Source of the DNA: Lachnoclostridium sp. UBA1241
GTDB lineage: Bacteria > Bacillota > Clostridia > Lachnospirales > Lachnospiraceae
Direction of reading: 5' to 3'
NCBI GenBank assembly: GCA_002308955.1
Contig: DBWJ01000033.1
Coordinates: 47,935 to 54,867, forward strand
DNA length: 6,933 nt
Shown: piece by piece, positions 6,138 through 6,933 of the stretch
Position numbering within the stretch: position 1 is the first letter of the stretch
How the letters are laid out: each line of letters starts with the position of its first letter
Program-made: the position numbers and the translations under genes
Notes under the pieces: model-generated
The model's input: only the letters and a program-made list of their open reading frames with translations
Told to the model about the DNA's origin: nothing
The model's database searches: none

Positions 6138-6150
6138 TTCCGTAACGGAA
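6138..6150. other. 13-bp palindrome at the predicted dus start site
   Basis: TTCCGTAACGGAA is a perfect 6-bp inverted repeat around one central base. On the - strand the predicted dus start site is about 6151, so the palindrome covers roughly +2 to +14 of that transcript. This is where a repressor would commonly bind, but no known operator is recognised and it may be chance. Confidence 0.4.
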
Positions 6151-6157
6151 CGAATGC

Positions 6158-6186
6158 ATTATAGCACGCGAAGAGGCGAAAACCAA
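6158..6186 (-). promoter_or_regulatory. predicted dus promoter
   Basis: Read on the - strand: TTGGTT (6181-6186), a 17-base spacer, and a perfect TATAAT (6158-6163) with an extended -10 TG one base upstream. The -35 is weak (three of six) but the extended -10 compensates. The leader to the dus ATG would be about 50 bases. Confidence 0.7.
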
Positions 6187-6201
6187 GGGAAAAAAGATTT
6201 G

Positions 6202-6228
6202 TTAGCACTCTTTGCTTTCGAGTGCTAA
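6202..6228. promoter_or_regulatory. CIRCE operator (HrcA site)
   Basis: TTAGCACTC - nine bases - GAGTGCTAA, a perfect match to the CIRCE consensus. HrcA binds CIRCE and represses chaperone genes; GroEL helps keep HrcA active, so repression is lifted when misfolded protein occupies GroEL. Here it ends seven bases before the groES -35 hexamer and 15 bases from the divergent dus -35. Confidence 0.97.
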
Positions 6229-6235
6229 TTTTCTG

Positions 6236-6264
6236 TTGACAAGGGAGTTGTTTCGTGATATAAC
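6236..6264 (+). promoter_or_regulatory. groESL promoter
   Basis: A perfect TTGACA (6236-6241), a 17-base spacer, and TATAAC (6259-6264) with an extended -10 TG at 6256-6257. The start site should be near 6271, giving a leader of about 96 bases before groES. This is a strong housekeeping-sigma promoter under the adjacent CIRCE. Confidence 0.88.
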
Positions 6265-6274
6265 AGATTGTGCA

Positions 6275-6300
6275 GCGGGAGAATGCCATAAGGATCCCGC
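6275..6300 (+). other. stem-loop in the groES leader
   Basis: GCGGGA (6275-6280) can pair with TCCCGC (6295-6300) over a 14-base loop, within about five bases of the predicted transcript 5' end. No T-run follows, so it is not a terminator. A position like this could stabilise the mRNA 5' end, but the stem is short. CATAAGGAT inside the loop (6287-6295) recurs at 6323-6331. Confidence 0.4.
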
Positions 6301-6351
6301 ATCGAACGAATAAAAAAAGGGGCATAAGGATACGGATTTTGCCTCATGCCG

Positions 6352-6358
6352 AAGGAGG
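6352..6358 (+). promoter_or_regulatory. ribosome binding site deciding the groES start
   Basis: AAGGAGG lies eight bases before the ATG at 6367. It lies downstream of the in-frame ATG at 6346, which has no comparable site, so 6367 is the true start and the seven extra residues from 6346 are not translated. Confidence 0.9.
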
Positions 6359-6366
6359 GTTTTAAT

Positions 6367-6654
6367 ATGAAACTGAAACCGTTAGGTGACAAAGTTGTTC
6401 TGAAACAGAAAGCCGCCGAAGAGACGACCAAGTCCGGTATTATTCTTACCACATCCGCACAGGAGAAGCCGCAGGAAGCTATCGTTATCGCGGTAGGCCC
6501 GGGCGGAATGGTTGACGGAAAGGAAGTTACCATGCTCGTGAAGGAAGGCGATCAGGTAATCTATTCGAAGTACGCCGGAACGAACGTAAAGCTCGGCGAT
6601 GAAGAGTTCATCGTTGTAAAGCAGAATGATATTATTGCTCTTGTGGAAGAGTAA
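6367..6654 (+). CDS. groES: co-chaperonin GroES (Hsp10)
   Basis: 95 residues, the usual length. GroES forms the heptameric lid that closes the GroEL cage for ATP-driven protein folding in the cytoplasm. The N-terminus MKLKPLGDKVVLK (1-13) is the first strand of the barrel. EETTKSGIILTTSAQEKPQE (18-37) is the mobile loop with the IIL tripeptide (25-27) that docks to the GroEL apical domain. VGPGG (43-47) starts the roof region, GDQVIYSKYAG (61-71) follows, and FIVVKQNDIIALVE (81-94) closes the barrel. It is the first gene of groESL, driven by the CIRCE-controlled promoter. groEL follows after 21 bases. Nothing unusual is seen. Confidence 0.98.
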   Translation: MKLKPLGDKVVLKQKAAEETTKSGIILTTSAQEKPQEAIVIAVGPGGMVDGKEVTMLVKEGDQVIYSKYAGTNVKLGDEEFIVVKQNDIIALVEE

Positions 6655-6675
6655 GGAAGAGAGGATTTTTCGGTT

Positions 6676-6933
6676 ATGGCTAAGGAATTGAAATATGATG
6701 TAGATGCCAGAAAGGCATTGGAGGCCGGTGTAAACCAGCTTGCGGATACCGTAAAGGTAACGCTCGGACCGAAAGGCCGCAACGTAGTTCTCGACAAGGG
6801 CTACGGCGCACCGCTCATCACCAACGACGGTGTTACGATCGCCAAGGAAATCGAGCTTGCAGACGCATTTGAGAACATGGGCGCACAGCTTCTTAAGGAA
6901 GTTGCCACCAAGACCAACGACGTGGCAGGCGAC
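6676..6933 (+). CDS. groEL: chaperonin GroEL, N-terminal 86 residues (3' end outside window)
   Basis: The window ends inside this gene; about 86 of the usual ~540 residues are present. GroEL is the tetradecameric Hsp60 folding chamber. The start reads MAKELKYDVDARKALEAGVNQLADTVKVTLGPKGRNVVLDK, with the nucleotide-binding LGPKGRNV (30-37), then ITNDGVTIAKEIEL (48-61) and the start of the ATP-site loop NDVAGD (81-86). The window stops just before the expected G-T-T of GDGTT. AGAGGA (6659-6664) is a plausible ribosome binding site 11 bases upstream. It is cotranscribed with groES. Confidence 0.98.
   Translation, partial: MAKELKYDVDARKALEAGVNQLADTVKVTLGPKGRNVVLDKGYGAPLITNDGVTIAKEIELADAFENMGAQLLKEVATKTNDVAGD

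Noticed and set aside
6346..6366. Upstream in-frame ATG for groES
   Set aside because: The strong AAGGAGG lies between this ATG and the one at 6367, and GroES proteins begin MKLKPL-like, so the later start is right.
6271..6366. Riboswitch or attenuator in the groES leader
   Set aside because: Only one short stem and a 9-nt direct repeat are visible. There is no terminator with a T-run and no known aptamer pattern, and CIRCE already explains control.

Overview
The window suggests a Gram-positive member of the Bacillota, most likely a moderately GC-rich clostridium or Lachnospiraceae relative. The grounds are strong AGGAG-type ribosome binding sites, a perfect HrcA/CIRCE operator in front of groESL, a plant/clostridial-type acyl-ACP thioesterase, and an AAA/DUF4143 ATPase. 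This placement is inference from gene content; there is no rRNA or other taxonomic marker in the window.

Region 1 (1-3690, + strand) looks like the end of an operon: the C-terminal half of an AMP-forming acyl-CoA synthetase, a 668-residue multidomain protein, and an acyl-ACP thioesterase, closed by a strong intrinsic terminator. The middle gene is the most unusual in the window. It has an N-terminal NADAR (YbiA-like) domain, an unrecognised helical segment, a Pro/Ala/Glu-rich linker, a long charged Ala-rich helix, and a C-terminal divergent macro domain. Two ADP-ribose-associated folds therefore sit at opposite ends of one rod-like protein. The two flanking genes concern acyl activation and acyl-ACP hydrolysis.

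Region 2 (about 3691-5219, + strand) is a visibly AT-richer single-gene unit with its own promoter. It encodes an AAA_14-DUF4143 ATPase with intact Walker motifs, a probable winged helix and a PD-(D/E)XK-like C-terminal core. Four copies of a 13-nt motif (GAAGAAAYGGWAY), spaced 30-33 nt apart, cover its promoter. One lies exactly between -35 and -10 and another just after the predicted start site. The unit looks horizontally acquired and possibly self-regulated.

Region 3 (5191-6933) is housekeeping. A tRNA-dihydrouridine synthase on the - strand converges on the ATPase. Its predicted promoter is divergent from that of the groES-groEL operon, and the CIRCE operator lies between the two promoters. 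groES is complete (95 residues, start at 6367); groEL is cut by the window end after 86 codons.

There is no tRNA, rRNA, CRISPR array or transposase in the window. The two gene-free stretches over about 200 bases (3607-3832 and 6100-6366) are accounted for by the terminator, repeat, promoter and operator features listed.
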